From Aulosira sp. FACHB-615 (GTDB lineage: Bacteria; Cyanobacteriota; Cyanobacteriia; Cyanobacteriales; Nostocaceae), in the NCBI RefSeq assembly GCF_014698045.1, contig NZ_JACJSE010000008.1:186001-250000 (forward strand): a stretch of DNA of 64,000 nucleotides, in the 5' to 3' direction. The position numbers were made by a program, and so were the translations under genes. Below, in pieces: positions 42,807 through 54,000 of the stretch. The number at the start of each line of letters is the position of its first letter. Within the stretch, counting starts at the first letter, position 1. Under the pieces are notes generated by a model. The model searched no databases. It had not been told where the DNA came from and saw only the letters and a program-made list of their open reading frames with translations.

Positions 42807-45200
42807 TTAATTTTGAGGTGTAGCAGCACAGGTTAATGCTGTTTGTACCTGAGTGGGAGATTGATTGGCAATTAATTCAATTTTGCCTTGAGCGTTACGT
42901 CGCCAGCCAGTTGCTTGGACAAGAACTGCTTGGGGTTTTGGCATTTTTGCTTGTACTGGTTGTTTGGTGTTGAATGCAGAGATATCACGGACATCAGACC
43001 AAGTGCGATCGCTACTCAATTCCTCTGTGGGGTTTTGCGGTATGCCACCCCTTCCTGTAGCAACAAAACTACTATTACTAGTATCAGCACACCCTGTAGC
43101 AATTTTTTGAGATGGATCGCTGAAATTTACTGGTAATTCTACTAAACCCGAATTGGGGTCAACACCAACATTATTCACTTCCACCGTACCATTTACCCCA
43201 AATTGTGAACTAGCAGTGATATCGCTTTCTGCTGTCACTTGGGGACTATATTTTAATCCGAAAACTCCGTGAGTTGTAATGGCAATGTTCCCACCTCTGC
43301 CTTGCACCGCATTAGCTACAATATCACTGTTTTCTAAAGCAAAAATAATTGGTGCGTTAATCGTAATATTACCGCCATTACCTACACTACCTGATGTGGC
43401 GTTGATGGCACTATTATGGCGCATCAATAAAGTATTAGCATTGACAATGATATTACCACCTTCGCCAACTTGTGTAGTTGCAGTAATAGCACCCTGAGTA
43501 TCTAACATCACAAAGTTAGCATCAATCCCAACTTTTCCTGCATTACCTGTACCATCATTCCTGACATTCACTAATCCACCATCAGCCACCCGCAACTGCT
43601 GGGTTGTAATATGCACATCTCCACTATTCCCAGTCAACACTCTTGAGGAACCAGCTTGCTGCACAGTTGATGAACCGATAAAACTTGGAATTAAGAAAGA
43701 TTGTGCTGGCTTACCAGCAACTTCCACTGACTCGGAAGCATTGAGAATGACATTGCCAGCATTGCCACTAGCATAAGAAGAAGCTTCAACTCTTGCCCCA
43801 TGATGAACCGACAATTTAGCTGTATTCACAGTTAAGTTACCAGAATTACCCGCACCCAAAGTTGAAGAACTCAAGGAACTAGGCGCAAAACTAGTTGAAG
43901 CAGTTTCAAAACCAGAGACGTGGATAGATTCGGCGGCGTTGACTGTCAAATTTCCCGCCGCACCCGTGAAAATTGTGGAAGTTGTCACCACAGCACCATC
44001 TAAAATCACTAATTTATTTGTAGAAACATTGACATTTCCACCTTTCCCAGAAAAAAAAGTCAAACCAGAAATGCCACTACGATTACTTGGTCTTTTGCCT
44101 ACACCTGCTACTTGAATTGTTCCAGAGGCATTGACCGTAATATTACCTCCGCCTACAGAAGTACCAGAATTATTTGTCAAAATTATGCCGCCATTATTGG
44201 CAATCAAATCTTTAGTAAATATTTCAATATTGGCTACCATCCCAGTACCAAAAGCACCTGCTCTAATTGCACTGGTCGTATTGCCACTAGTATTATCACC
44301 AGTGACTGTAAGTAATTCCGATGTATGAACCGAAATCTTACCTGGTTTATTGACATTGGTATTATTCTGCACCGACACACGAGAACCACCACTCAAGGTT
44401 AAACTCGCACCCCAGATGTTAATTTCGCCATTTCCACCTGTAGAAAGTAAAGATTGCTGAGATAGAGTAATGTCCCGAAAATTCTGCACATCTTGATAAC
44501 CAAGGCTCCAGCCTAGATTATTAGAAGTGAGGCTGACAGTTCCACCATCAACAGCACCGAGTTCAATTCTTCCTTGAGGAGTGGAAAGAGTACGGCCACT
44601 TATTGAAACATCTCCGCCAACTAATGCTAAGGTTTTGTTTGTCGGGACTTGCAGTGGGATTGTAGAAGCTTGAACTTGGATTGCGGCTGGATTCTGCCCC
44701 ATCTGTAAACCAATGGGTACACTCATGGTTAACACAGGAGAAATTGTTGCGTTGGTGCTAAACTCATTGCCATCTGCAAATTTGATGCTATTTGCTGTTG
44801 TGCCGATAAACGAACCACCTACATTTAAACGAGCTTTGTCCCCAAAGATAATTCCTGCCGGGTTGAGCAAAAACAGATTCACACCGCTATTAGTTTTGAT
44901 GGAACCGTTAATGTAGGAAACATCACCACCAGTCACCCGGCTAAAAATGTTTTGGATGCCAGAAGTAGTATTGAAAGTGGCAGAACCGCCTGTAGGGATA
45001 GAGAATTGCTGAAAGCTATGAAATAAATTATTGCCAACAGCCGTACCGCCAGTGATGTTGTAACTATTACTTCCAGACCCAGGAGACACAGCAGTGCCGA
45101 GAGTACCATCAGGTTTGACTTCTGCCTGAGCATGACTGTTACCCATAGCCAAGATGTAGACTGCACCAATTAAGCCTAAGTTAGCAAGATTTAATTTCAT
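42807..45200 (-). CDS. TPS exoprotein (copy 5)
   Basis: 797 residues, the shortest complete copy. Signal peptide identical to copy 3. TPS motifs NLFHSFQQFSIP and NPAGIIFGDKARL (from 113), the latter close to copy 8 (GDKAQL). The central beta-helix is largely its own (SESVEVAGKPAQSFLIPSFI, ESIHVSGFETASTS), so the variable middle has diverged while both ends have been kept similar. Its upstream region runs into the decayed exoprotein fragment at 45291. Confidence 0.88.
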   Translation of the reverse strand: MKLNLANLGLIGAVYILAMGNSHAQAEVKPDGTLGTAVSPGSGSNSYNITGGTAVGNNLFHSFQQFSIPTGGSATFNTTSGIQNIFSRVTGGDVSYINGSIKTNSGVNLFLLNPAGIIFGDKARLNVGGSFIGTTANSIKFADGNEFSTNATISPVLTMSVPIGLQMGQNPAAIQVQASTIPLQVPTNKTLALVGGDVSISGRTLSTPQGRIELGAVDGGTVSLTSNNLGWSLGYQDVQNFRDITLSQQSLLSTGGNGEINIWGASLTLSGGSRVSVQNNTNVNKPGKISVHTSELLTVTGDNTSGNTTSAIRAGAFGTGMVANIEIFTKDLIANNGGIILTNNSGTSVGGGNITVNASGTIQVAGVGKRPSNRSGISGLTFFSGKGGNVNVSTNKLVILDGAVVTTSTIFTGAAGNLTVNAAESIHVSGFETASTSFAPSSLSSSTLGAGNSGNLTVNTAKLSVHHGARVEASSYASGNAGNVILNASESVEVAGKPAQSFLIPSFIGSSTVQQAGSSRVLTGNSGDVHITTQQLRVADGGLVNVRNDGTGNAGKVGIDANFVMLDTQGAITATTQVGEGGNIIVNANTLLMRHNSAINATSGSVGNGGNITINAPIIFALENSDIVANAVQGRGGNIAITTHGVFGLKYSPQVTAESDITASSQFGVNGTVEVNNVGVDPNSGLVELPVNFSDPSQKIATGCADTSNSSFVATGRGGIPQNPTEELSSDRTWSDVRDISAFNTKQPVQAKMPKPQAVLVQATGWRRNAQGKIELIANQSPTQVQTALTCAATPQN

Positions 45201-45394
45201 CAGCTTGTTTTAATTATCTACTTGCTGTCTAGTCTTCCCAAGATGTATTGATTAATTGGGCTATCTATGTAATTTTATGGTGAGTTTTTTTCAGCTTTTA
45301 TTAACACCAGCACAAGTTAATGAGGGTGATAAATTCACAGAAGATTTATCAGCAATTAACTCAATTTTGCCTTGGGCATTGCGTCGCCAGCTAG

Positions 45395-45483
45395 TACAAC
45401 AAGGCAAAAGTAAAAAGTAAGAATAACTATACCACAAGCCTTTTAGCAATTTCTTATGGTCTGTTGATTTCCGCCGACCTGTA
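45395..45483. mobile_element. 89-bp MITE-like insertion with CTAG target duplication
   Basis: The insert is flanked by CTAG on both sides (45391-45394 and 45484-45487) and replaces a point where intact copies read CAGCTAGTTGC. Its ends are TACAACAAGG and, in reverse, TACAGGTCGG, a very short inverted repeat. No coding capacity; it would need a transposase in trans. Confidence 0.65.
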
Positions 45484-45584
45484 CTAGTTGCTTGGACAAG
45501 TGTTTCTGGTGATTTAGAAATTTGGGTTTGTACTGGTTTTGTGGTGTGGAATGCAGAGATATCACGGGTATCTGCCCAAGTGCG

Positions 45585-45611
45585 TAGACGCAGAGGGTCT
45601 TATCGCTAGAC
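45585..45611. repeat. 27-bp small dispersed repeat inserted inside a HIP1 octamer
   Basis: Intact copies read GTGCGATCGCTCC here. In this fragment 27 bp starting TAGACGCAGAGGG and ending CGCTAGAC lie between GTGCG and ATCGCTCC. Size and composition match the small dispersed repeats known in Nostoc genomes. Confidence 0.65.
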
Positions 45612-45653
45612 ATCGCTCCTCAGCTTCACCCCTGAGAAAATTCAATGTTACTG

Positions 45654-48086
45654 CTATTGTTTTTCGTTCAATCTGGCTTTTGCTGCTGCTCGTACAACTC
45701 GATTTGCATCTTGCAAGAGAAATTGGAGAATTTCTGTGGTGACTTGCGGATGTTGGCTAATAACATAACGTTCATACCAAGGAAACGAACGCAATTTTTG
45801 TAAATTTTGAGCTAAATATTCAACAGGTGCGGCGGGATGTTGGAGAAGAACTAGACGAAATGGTATTGTATCCAGGGTATAAAACCTGGGTTCAATAAAA
45901 TTAGCTAGATATTTACTCGCAATTGTAGGAGAAATTTGAATTAATCTTTTAACTGCCGCTATAAAAACTTTATGCTCTTTACGCTTATGACCACGCGAAT
46001 AACAAATATATTCATAATGGTCATATTGATAATTATTAGCCAAATTTTCTAGTATATGAATTGGTGTATTGATATTATTAACAACAGCTATTTGGACAAA
46101 TTTATTTTTGTCTTTTGCGAGGTTTTCTAAGCAATTTTTACTTTTGGGGCTACTATAGGCTTCTATTATCCGAGGATTTTTGGCAACGGCTTCGCGGATC
46201 AGTACTGATTTATGCTTGGCTAGTTCAGCTAATTTTGGCAGTGGCGTATGCTCATCAATAGCCTCGTTGTATTGAAGGATAAAATTACTTGTATTTGCAG
46301 ACTTTTCTTGGTAAATTTTTAAAGCATATTGACGAACTTCCGCATGTGTATCGTACAATGATTTCTCGATAAATTCTGATGATGTATTGGGATTTTGTAA
46401 CATCAATAAACGTAATCGATATTCTTTAAATTTGGCTATTCTCTCACACACTGTATCAGATATATGTGGATGAGAAGCTACTGCTGCATATACATCTACA
46501 CTACGAATATCTAAAATGTCTAATAAGATTTCTGAAGATAGATCATGATTACAAACAACCTGTTGACAAATATTCCGTACTGCTTCCCAATAAATATCAA
46601 CTGGTGTAATTCTCAGTAGTTCTAATAATTGAGGAATTGGAGTCATTGCACTTGTGGCTAGTGCATGTTGTCCTTGTTGATGTATGTCTTCAATTTGAGT
46701 TCCTTCATAGCTATATGGTTCGCTAAAAAGTCTCCAGTGTAGATAAATATTATGAGGTTTTGTCTGAGGAAATTGTAACTGTAATTGCTGTTGTAATTCT
46801 TGTGGAAGAGCAGGATTATAGGCAAGCTTTTGCAGTATACGGCTATCTTGGTTTTGGTAAAGAAGCAGTAAAATCTCTAATGGAGTATGCGGATTTTTAG
46901 CTACATTAGCTTGAACAGATATATTGCGATCGCCTGATAATCTTGCCAAACATTCTGGCGGTGTTTGGCTATTTAAAGCCACTGCTTGACGAACACGAAC
47001 GCTCTTATCTTGGGTTAGTCTTTGAAGTATATCTAAATCAGCACTAGGATGACCAGCAACACATTCTCGAATTCTCCAATCAGAGGATTGCGCTAACGAT
47101 TTTAAGTCACTTAATTCTAAATTGGGATGTTTTGCAACTCGCCATCTAATCAATGACCATTTACTTTGACAAAGTTCCCGCAACTTTTCTACTTGTGTAT
47201 GGGGATGGGTGGCTAAAAATCTTTCTTGAAAAAAATCATTAACGATTGACCTTGGTAAACTAGGATTTAGCATAGTAGCTTCCCTTATTACCCGACTACG
47301 ATGATCGGCAAGTTCAATTAAACATTCAAGAGGTGTGTTTTTATTTTTAGCAACTTCAATCAGGGTGGTAAGTTTAAATTTTTTATTTAAGAATTGACGT
47401 AAATATGCGGGTGGAGTATCGCTAGATTTAGCGATGGCTACTTGCACATATTCTGAAGTTTGCTTGAGTTGCAAATCAGGTGTAATTCCCAATTGCCACA
47501 AAATAAATTGATAATAATGTCCTTTAGAATGGTTAATGCTATTGCATCCAACTGCGGCAAAGTTAGAAAAGCTCGCTTCGACAATATGTGGTAATTTATT
47601 TTCTGCATATTCTTGCCAGCCTGAATCCATTTCTCCGGCAATATTGACGTGCATTTTGATTAATTCATGAATAAACGCATCGCCAGAGGGATTTTCTGCG
47701 GCTAATTCTAATACTTGTTTACTAACTTGAGGATTCTGCACAATTCCCACTAAATGATAATGATATCCAGAAATGGCGAATCTGTGTAACCATTCTTGAG
47801 GGGCATCGTCACAAGCTAATATTGCCTGTAGGGATGAACCGGGAATTACTGATTCTGGATTTTCTAAATCTAGTGTCGGGAAAATAGGATTGTGAAGAAA
47901 ATCTTGGGGAAATTCTTCTGCCAAGAGAAATAAAGTATAAGTTGGAGTATGCGGATTTCTAGCTACAGCTTGACGGACTTTTATATCTTTATGTCTTGCC
48001 AATTCTGTTAATAATTCTGGTGTCGTATTCAGATTATTAGCAACAGCAATTTCTGATTGATCACTGACTTGCATCAATTCCACCAC
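45654..48086 (-). CDS. LRV (variant leucine-rich) repeat protein
   Basis: 810 residues from GTG 48086 (ATG 48074 four codons in). No signal peptide or membrane helix, so cytosolic. About 22-24-residue repeats with the pattern VR-x-AVA-x-NP-x-TP-x3-L-x-x-LA run through much of it, for example IKVRQAVARNPHTPTYTLFL, VRVRQAVALNSQTPPECLAR and ISVQANVAKNPHTPLEILLL; this is the LRV family, an alpha-helical solenoid. The central part (about 440-500) is less regular. It lies 30 bp downstream of copy 6 and breaks the exoprotein array. A binding scaffold is likely; partner unknown. Confidence 0.75.
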   Translation of the reverse strand: MVELMQVSDQSEIAVANNLNTTPELLTELARHKDIKVRQAVARNPHTPTYTLFLLAEEFPQDFLHNPIFPTLDLENPESVIPGSSLQAILACDDAPQEWLHRFAISGYHYHLVGIVQNPQVSKQVLELAAENPSGDAFIHELIKMHVNIAGEMDSGWQEYAENKLPHIVEASFSNFAAVGCNSINHSKGHYYQFILWQLGITPDLQLKQTSEYVQVAIAKSSDTPPAYLRQFLNKKFKLTTLIEVAKNKNTPLECLIELADHRSRVIREATMLNPSLPRSIVNDFFQERFLATHPHTQVEKLRELCQSKWSLIRWRVAKHPNLELSDLKSLAQSSDWRIRECVAGHPSADLDILQRLTQDKSVRVRQAVALNSQTPPECLARLSGDRNISVQANVAKNPHTPLEILLLLYQNQDSRILQKLAYNPALPQELQQQLQLQFPQTKPHNIYLHWRLFSEPYSYEGTQIEDIHQQGQHALATSAMTPIPQLLELLRITPVDIYWEAVRNICQQVVCNHDLSSEILLDILDIRSVDVYAAVASHPHISDTVCERIAKFKEYRLRLLMLQNPNTSSEFIEKSLYDTHAEVRQYALKIYQEKSANTSNFILQYNEAIDEHTPLPKLAELAKHKSVLIREAVAKNPRIIEAYSSPKSKNCLENLAKDKNKFVQIAVVNNINTPIHILENLANNYQYDHYEYICYSRGHKRKEHKVFIAAVKRLIQISPTIASKYLANFIEPRFYTLDTIPFRLVLLQHPAAPVEYLAQNLQKLRSFPWYERYVISQHPQVTTEILQFLLQDANRVVRAAAKARLNEKQ

Positions 48087-48116
48087 TCATCCTTTGATAG
48101 ACTAATATCCTGTTCA

Positions 48117-51020
48117 CTATTGAGAAATAGCTTTACAGGTTAATTGTGTTGGTACAGGAATAGAAGATTTATTGGCAACTAGTTCAATTGTACCATCGAG
48201 ACGACGATGTACACCTGTTGCTTGGACAAGTGTTTCTGGGGATTTTGGTGTTTGAGCTTTGACTGGTTGTGTTTGCTGGAATGCAGAGATGTCGCGCACA
48301 TCAGACCAAGTGCGATCGCTCCTAATATCCTGTGTCGGATTTTGTGGTATTCCACCCCGTCCTGTGGCGACAAAACTACTACCACTTGTATCAGCACATC
48401 CAGTAGCAATTTGTTGGGATGTATCGGTAATATTCGCGGGTAGTTCAACTAAACCCGAATTGGGATCAACACCAACATTATTAATTTCTACTGTGCCATT
48501 CACCCCAAACTTTGAACTGGCAGTAATATCATTTTCACTGGTCAGTTGTGAACGATATTCTAAACCGATAATTCCCTGAGTGGTAATGTCAATATTACCG
48601 CCATTGCCTTGAAAGGCATTAGCAACAATATCACTATTTTCTAATCCGACGATGACAGGAGCATTAATGGTAATATTACCACCGTTGCCATTACCGCCTG
48701 CTTCTGTTGTGATTGTACTACCATCACGAAGCAAGAGAAAGTCTGCAACATCTAAATTGATGTCGCCACCTTGCCCAGAGGCAGTAGTCGCTCGAATACG
48801 ACCGTTCTCCAAAAAAATTTGCTCTGCTTGAATGCTTAACTGTCCCGCATTACCTGTTCCAGAGTTTGTCAGGTTGATGTAAGCACCATCGCGGACTTTG
48901 AGGCTGTTGGTTGTAATATTCAATCTACCTGCATTACCCGTAGGAGCATCTGGTAAACCATAAAATTGTCTGGCAGTCTCATTGAGAATGGGCGCACTGG
49001 CAGCAATGGAAGAACTGAAGATATTTTGCCCCCCTATTAAAATATCATTTGCCTGGATAATTAATGCCCCTGCATTGCCTGTGGCTTGGGTGCTGGTGTT
49101 GATTGATGCACCATTTTGGATAACTAATTGATTGGTTTGAATCGTCACATTACCTGCTTCCCCATTGCCTAATGTCATACTGCCGATCAAAGTTGGAGCT
49201 TGAGTGAACTGATTGATGCCAGTGATGATCAGGCGTTCTGCCACATTCACACTGACATTGCCACTATTTCCTAAATTATTTGATTGTTTAGCATCGCCAA
49301 ATATGCCAAACACTGGTAAGCTGCTCGCCGACAACACAGTTCCAGCCTGCATTGTCAAATTTGGAGTAGTAACAGACACATTACCCCCATGCCCAGAACC
49401 TGTAGTAAAGCTACCGATACCACTAGCCACTGTTGGTAAGATTGGGTGTACACCTACCATGTCTATGGATTGCTGTGCTACTACTGTGACATCACCCGCA
49501 TTACCGCTACCCGTCCCAGGTATTCTCGCCAACCGGATAGCAGAGGTAAAAATATCCCCTCCATCTGAAAGCTGTAATTTTCCTATAGAGACATGGATAT
49601 TGCCGCTATTACCAGTCCCTGATGTATAAGCATTAATTCCACTAGGAGTAAAACTGATCGGATGAGCTGCGATCGCTGTCATATCTTCTGCTACCTTGAC
49701 GGAAATATCACCCCCATGCCCAGTTGCACTAGGAAAGACAACCGTTGTAATTACGCCACTTTCTTGCAGATGCAATTGACGCGCCACTACATTCACATCT
49801 CCTCCATCTCCTGATGCGTAAGTTTGACTAGCAATACGGCTACTGCTACTTCCTGTTGGTAATAAAGGAGATTTGACAGCAACAGTCCCACTAATAGCAA
49901 CTGTATCTGCTCCTACCTCTACCTTCCCTGCTGCTCCCCTACCCAGGCTCAAGGTTTCAATCGCTGCACCATCTTTTAAAGTCAACTGTCCGGCTTGAAT
50001 CTTGACTGCTCCCCCATTTCCCGTTGCTGTCTGCGCCACCTGATTGACAATCCAAGCACTGGGAGCTTGAGCATTGGCATTGATTCCACCCAAAAACAGC
50101 GATCGCTCTGCATTCACGGTAATATTACTACCCTGTCCACTACCTGTATTTGCACTAGCAATTTGTGATTGGTCGAGGCGAATGTCTCTCCCTACTACCT
50201 GAATTCCGCCAAACGGATTACCTACAGGATTGGGATTCCATAAGGAAGAGCGTTGTGTAAAGTGAATATCGCGGAAATCTTGCACTTGTGCATAATCTAG
50301 CTGTAATCCTGTGGGTGTGGATATTAAATTAACTGTCCCACTCCCGACTGCACCGATTTCAATGCGACCAACTGGTGCAGTAATTACACCCCCTGTCAAG
50401 TTAATATCTCCACCAACTAAGGCAATGGTTTTGGTCGGACTGCCAATTATGCCTAAATTATTGGTCGGGACAATCCCATCATTGGCTTTTCCATTGACTT
50501 GAATTGGTTGTGCATTACTACCCATTTGCAACCCAATAGGTACACTCATTTTTAACAATGGTGTATTACTGGGATTCGTGGCACTAAATTCTACGCCATC
50601 GGCAAATTTAATACTATTTGCTGTTGTCGCTACAAATGAACCGCCAATATTTAAGCTGGCATTTTGCCCAAAAATAATCCCGGCTGGGTTGAGGAAAAAT
50701 AAATTGGCACTATACTGGGCGCGGATTTCACCATCAATGTTGGAAATCTGACCACCAGTCACTCGACTAAAAATATTTTGAATATCAATGTCATTATTAA
50801 ATGATGCAGAACCATTTGTCGGGATAGAGAATTGACTAAAGCTATGAAATAAATTGTTGCCTACACGAGTGCCATCCTTGATACTGTAACTATTGCCACT
50901 ACTTTCTACAAGCGTTTTGAGGGTGTTATCGGGAGTTACTTGTGCGTGAACACTATTGTTATAAACAGCAAATAAGCTGATTACACTTAGCACACCAAAC
51001 CCGACAAAAGTTAATTTCAT
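48117..51020 (-). CDS. TPS exoprotein (copy 6)
   Basis: 967 residues. Signal peptide to about residue 26, TPS domain with NLFHSFSQFSIP and NPAGIIFG (from 111). The large beta-helix has blocks not seen in the other copies (VVARQLHLQESGVITTVVFP, QQSIDMVGVHPILPTVASGI). The end of the tail is altered: where others have WRRNAQGKIEL it has VHRRLDGTIELV before QLTC, so this is the most divergent C-terminus in the array. Start region resembles copy 2. Confidence 0.88.
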   Translation of the reverse strand: MKLTFVGFGVLSVISLFAVYNNSVHAQVTPDNTLKTLVESSGNSYSIKDGTRVGNNLFHSFSQFSIPTNGSASFNNDIDIQNIFSRVTGGQISNIDGEIRAQYSANLFFLNPAGIIFGQNASLNIGGSFVATTANSIKFADGVEFSATNPSNTPLLKMSVPIGLQMGSNAQPIQVNGKANDGIVPTNNLGIIGSPTKTIALVGGDINLTGGVITAPVGRIEIGAVGSGTVNLISTPTGLQLDYAQVQDFRDIHFTQRSSLWNPNPVGNPFGGIQVVGRDIRLDQSQIASANTGSGQGSNITVNAERSLFLGGINANAQAPSAWIVNQVAQTATGNGGAVKIQAGQLTLKDGAAIETLSLGRGAAGKVEVGADTVAISGTVAVKSPLLPTGSSSSRIASQTYASGDGGDVNVVARQLHLQESGVITTVVFPSATGHGGDISVKVAEDMTAIAAHPISFTPSGINAYTSGTGNSGNIHVSIGKLQLSDGGDIFTSAIRLARIPGTGSGNAGDVTVVAQQSIDMVGVHPILPTVASGIGSFTTGSGHGGNVSVTTPNLTMQAGTVLSASSLPVFGIFGDAKQSNNLGNSGNVSVNVAERLIITGINQFTQAPTLIGSMTLGNGEAGNVTIQTNQLVIQNGASINTSTQATGNAGALIIQANDILIGGQNIFSSSIAASAPILNETARQFYGLPDAPTGNAGRLNITTNSLKVRDGAYINLTNSGTGNAGQLSIQAEQIFLENGRIRATTASGQGGDINLDVADFLLLRDGSTITTEAGGNGNGGNITINAPVIVGLENSDIVANAFQGNGGNIDITTQGIIGLEYRSQLTSENDITASSKFGVNGTVEINNVGVDPNSGLVELPANITDTSQQIATGCADTSGSSFVATGRGGIPQNPTQDIRSDRTWSDVRDISAFQQTQPVKAQTPKSPETLVQATGVHRRLDGTIELVANKSSIPVPTQLTCKAISQ

Positions 51021-51084
51021 TGATCCAGTTCTTGTTTTTATTATGTGTTTATAGTTCCCAATCCAGTCAATTTTGTAACTTTAA

Positions 51085-54000
51085 TTAAGTTTGAGGTACA
51101 GCAGCACAGGTTAAGGCACGTTGTATCTGCGAGGAAGATTTAGCGGCAATTAATTCAATTTTGCCTTGGGCGTTACGTCGCCAAGATGTAGCTTGGACAA
51201 GAGGCTGTGGTGGTTTTGGTATTTGGGCTTGTGCAGGTTGTGTTTTGTGAAATGCAGAGATGTCACGAGTATCAGACCAAGTGCGATCGCCCCAAATCTG
51301 TTGCGTGGGATTTTGCGGTATTCCACCCCTACCTGTGGCGACAAAACTACTTCCACTATTAGTAGAACAACCATCAGCAATTTGCTGCGATGGATCATTC
51401 ACATTTGCGGGTAGTTGATTTAAACCAGAATTGGGATTGACGTTGGGTGCGGTGATCTGCACAGTCCCATTCACACCAAACTCAGAACTGGCTGTAATAT
51501 CATTGTCGGCAGTTAGTTGGTTACGGTATTCTAAACCGAGAATGCTGTTAGTCGTAATGTTAATATTCCCACCACGACCACGCACAGCGTTGGCAATAAT
51601 ATCACTATTCCCAGTGCCAATGACAAACGGTGCATTGATGCTAATATTACCACCATCACCTGTACCACCAGCTTCGGCATTCAGGAGACTGCGATCGCGC
51701 ATCAGCAAAAAATCAGACAGATTTAACACTAAGTTACCGCCATCACTCGCCACAGTAGAGGTGCTGATTTGAGCATTTTGTTTGAGAATAAGCGATCGCC
51801 CGGTAATCTCCACCGTCCCACCATTACCTGTTCCGGTGCTGCGACTGGTAATTTGTGCGCCAGTTTGCAAGTTAATGCGATCGCTGGCGGTAATGTTTAA
51901 GTTACCTGCTTTTCCTGATTGGGAGGAGGCGGTGGAAACAGTAGCATTGTCAATTAAATCTAAAGTTCCAGTGGTAAATTTCACCGTACCACTGTCACCA
52001 CTACCCGAAGATTGACTACTAATGGTGCTTTGATTAAGTGCGATCGCGTTAGCTTTGACATCAATTGCACCAGCATTACCAATACCTGTGGTGTTGCTAG
52101 AGATGATACTTTGATTGTTGAGTTGTAAAGTACCTGTATTCAGGGCAATTTCTCCACCCTTGCCACTACCACTGGTATTAGCTGAGATTGTACTATTATC
52201 AAGTTCTATGGTGTTAGGCACATTAAATATAATATCTCCCGCATTGCCACTGGCAGAGGTTGAAGAGTTAACAGAACTACCATTGAGGAAGGAGAGGCGC
52301 TTTGTGGTGACATTGACATCTCCAGCTTGTCCAGTACTGTTTGTAGTGCTGAAAATTTGGCTGTTATTCAATGTTGTTAAACCAGGACTGGTAAGGGTGA
52401 CATTACCGGCGGAGTCCCTACCTTTGGTATCGCTTTCAATTAGGGTGTTAGTTAGGGTAAGGTTCCCCGCACTACTAATGCTGACATCGCCTGATCTCCC
52501 TGTCTCATTAGATGGAACTATTGTTACAAGTGAGAATCCTGCCTCAATGGTCATTGGTTTACTCGTTTGGATTGTCAGATCAGTGACCTCCAAATCTCCC
52601 CGTCCCAAAATCGACACCGCCCCCGCCTCAGCAGAAGAAGATGTTGTTAATATATTCAGTCCAGATATCCGGTTTTGAGCATCTAATGTTACAGAACCAC
52701 CATTTTTTGCAGTTCCTTGGGGCGCAACACTAAAACTATACAAGCTACTGCCGTTGCTCAAAATATCTCCATTTTGTGCAGTTAGGGCAATATTACCACC
52801 CTGGCCGCTATTCCCTGTGTATGAGTAGGAGAATGATACTAAGTTGCTCTCATTTAAGATGTTGCCATTGATCGCAGTTAGGGTGATATTCCCGCCGTTG
52901 CCACCACTTGATTTGGAGGAAGATATCAAAGATATCAAATCTTCTTCGCCTTTGATAGAGAGGTTACCATTGATTGCAGTTAAGGTGATATTACCGCCAT
53001 TGTTATTTTGACCAAACTCGCTATCGGCGAATGCGTATATTTCGCCATTGACAGAAAGATTGCCGTTAGTTGCAGAAAGAGTAATATCTCCAGCACTTGG
53101 AGACCCATCGAAGCTGGATACGTATGAAGCTATAGAGCCACTGACAGAAAGATTGCCGTTAGTGGTAATCACGGTAATATCGCCACCATTCCCACTTCTA
53201 AGGAATGAGGAAGACGATGAGTTTAGATAGCGAATCGAGATATTGCCATTAGCCAAAAGCTTGATATCTCCGCCATTCCCACCATTCTCAAAAAAACCCA
53301 AAGACCCGGACTCAAAACCTTGGGCGACAATATCCCCAGAGGCAGTTAAGTTAATTGAACCACCATTGTCGTCTGTCATAAAACTCCTTGTGGTGATACT
53401 GCTTACCCTAATACTTCCCGGTGGCAAACCTGCCACTGTCCCCGTCGTGAAGCCTAATTGTGGCAAATTCGATGTCGGTACTGATGCCACCCCTGCCCGC
53501 AAAATCGCCGCCGGCTCAGTTGTGAGTATCAGATAATCCGGGTCAGTGCTGGGAACGCTCACATCAGGGCCGGTAATCACAATATTACCCCCCTCAATGC
53601 TCCCTGTGGCTTCCACCTTCAATGCCACCCCTGTGTAATCACCAAACACCACATCCCCATTGGCATAAATTATCGGGTCAAACAAACTCACAAACTTCCC
53701 TGGAGTCCCTGCTAAAGTCTCAAATGAGAGATTACCACCACTCAGGAAATGTGCATCTCCAGAAATATTCCCGTTGCTAATCAAACTCAGATTACCCCCA
53801 CTCTGAAGTGCTGCTACAGGATGATTCAATGCCAGGATATCAATGTTTTGATTCCCTTGAATTGTTAAGTTTCTCCCGGCTTGGGCAAGAAATGGAGTTG
53901 TGGTATGATCCCTAATTTTCACAGTATCTTGGGCTTTGAGGGTTAAATCTCTCCCTGCTACCAGTTCTCCCTGTAAGTCTAGGCTACCTGCTTCTAGTGT

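Larger units (their letters stand above)
45291..45623 (-). pseudogene. Decayed TPS exoprotein C-terminus interrupted by two small insertions
   Basis: Only the last 70 or so codons of an exoprotein remain: the DTRDISAF region, LVQAT, the WRR-NAQGKIEL stretch and an LTC end almost identical to copies 4 and 9. An 89-bp insert splits the codons before the WRR motif and a 27-bp insert splits the DRTWSD codons. Upstream of 45623 the homology stops and the LRV-repeat gene begins at once. The 5' part was probably lost when the LRV gene arrived, or in an intragenic recombination. Confidence 0.8.
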
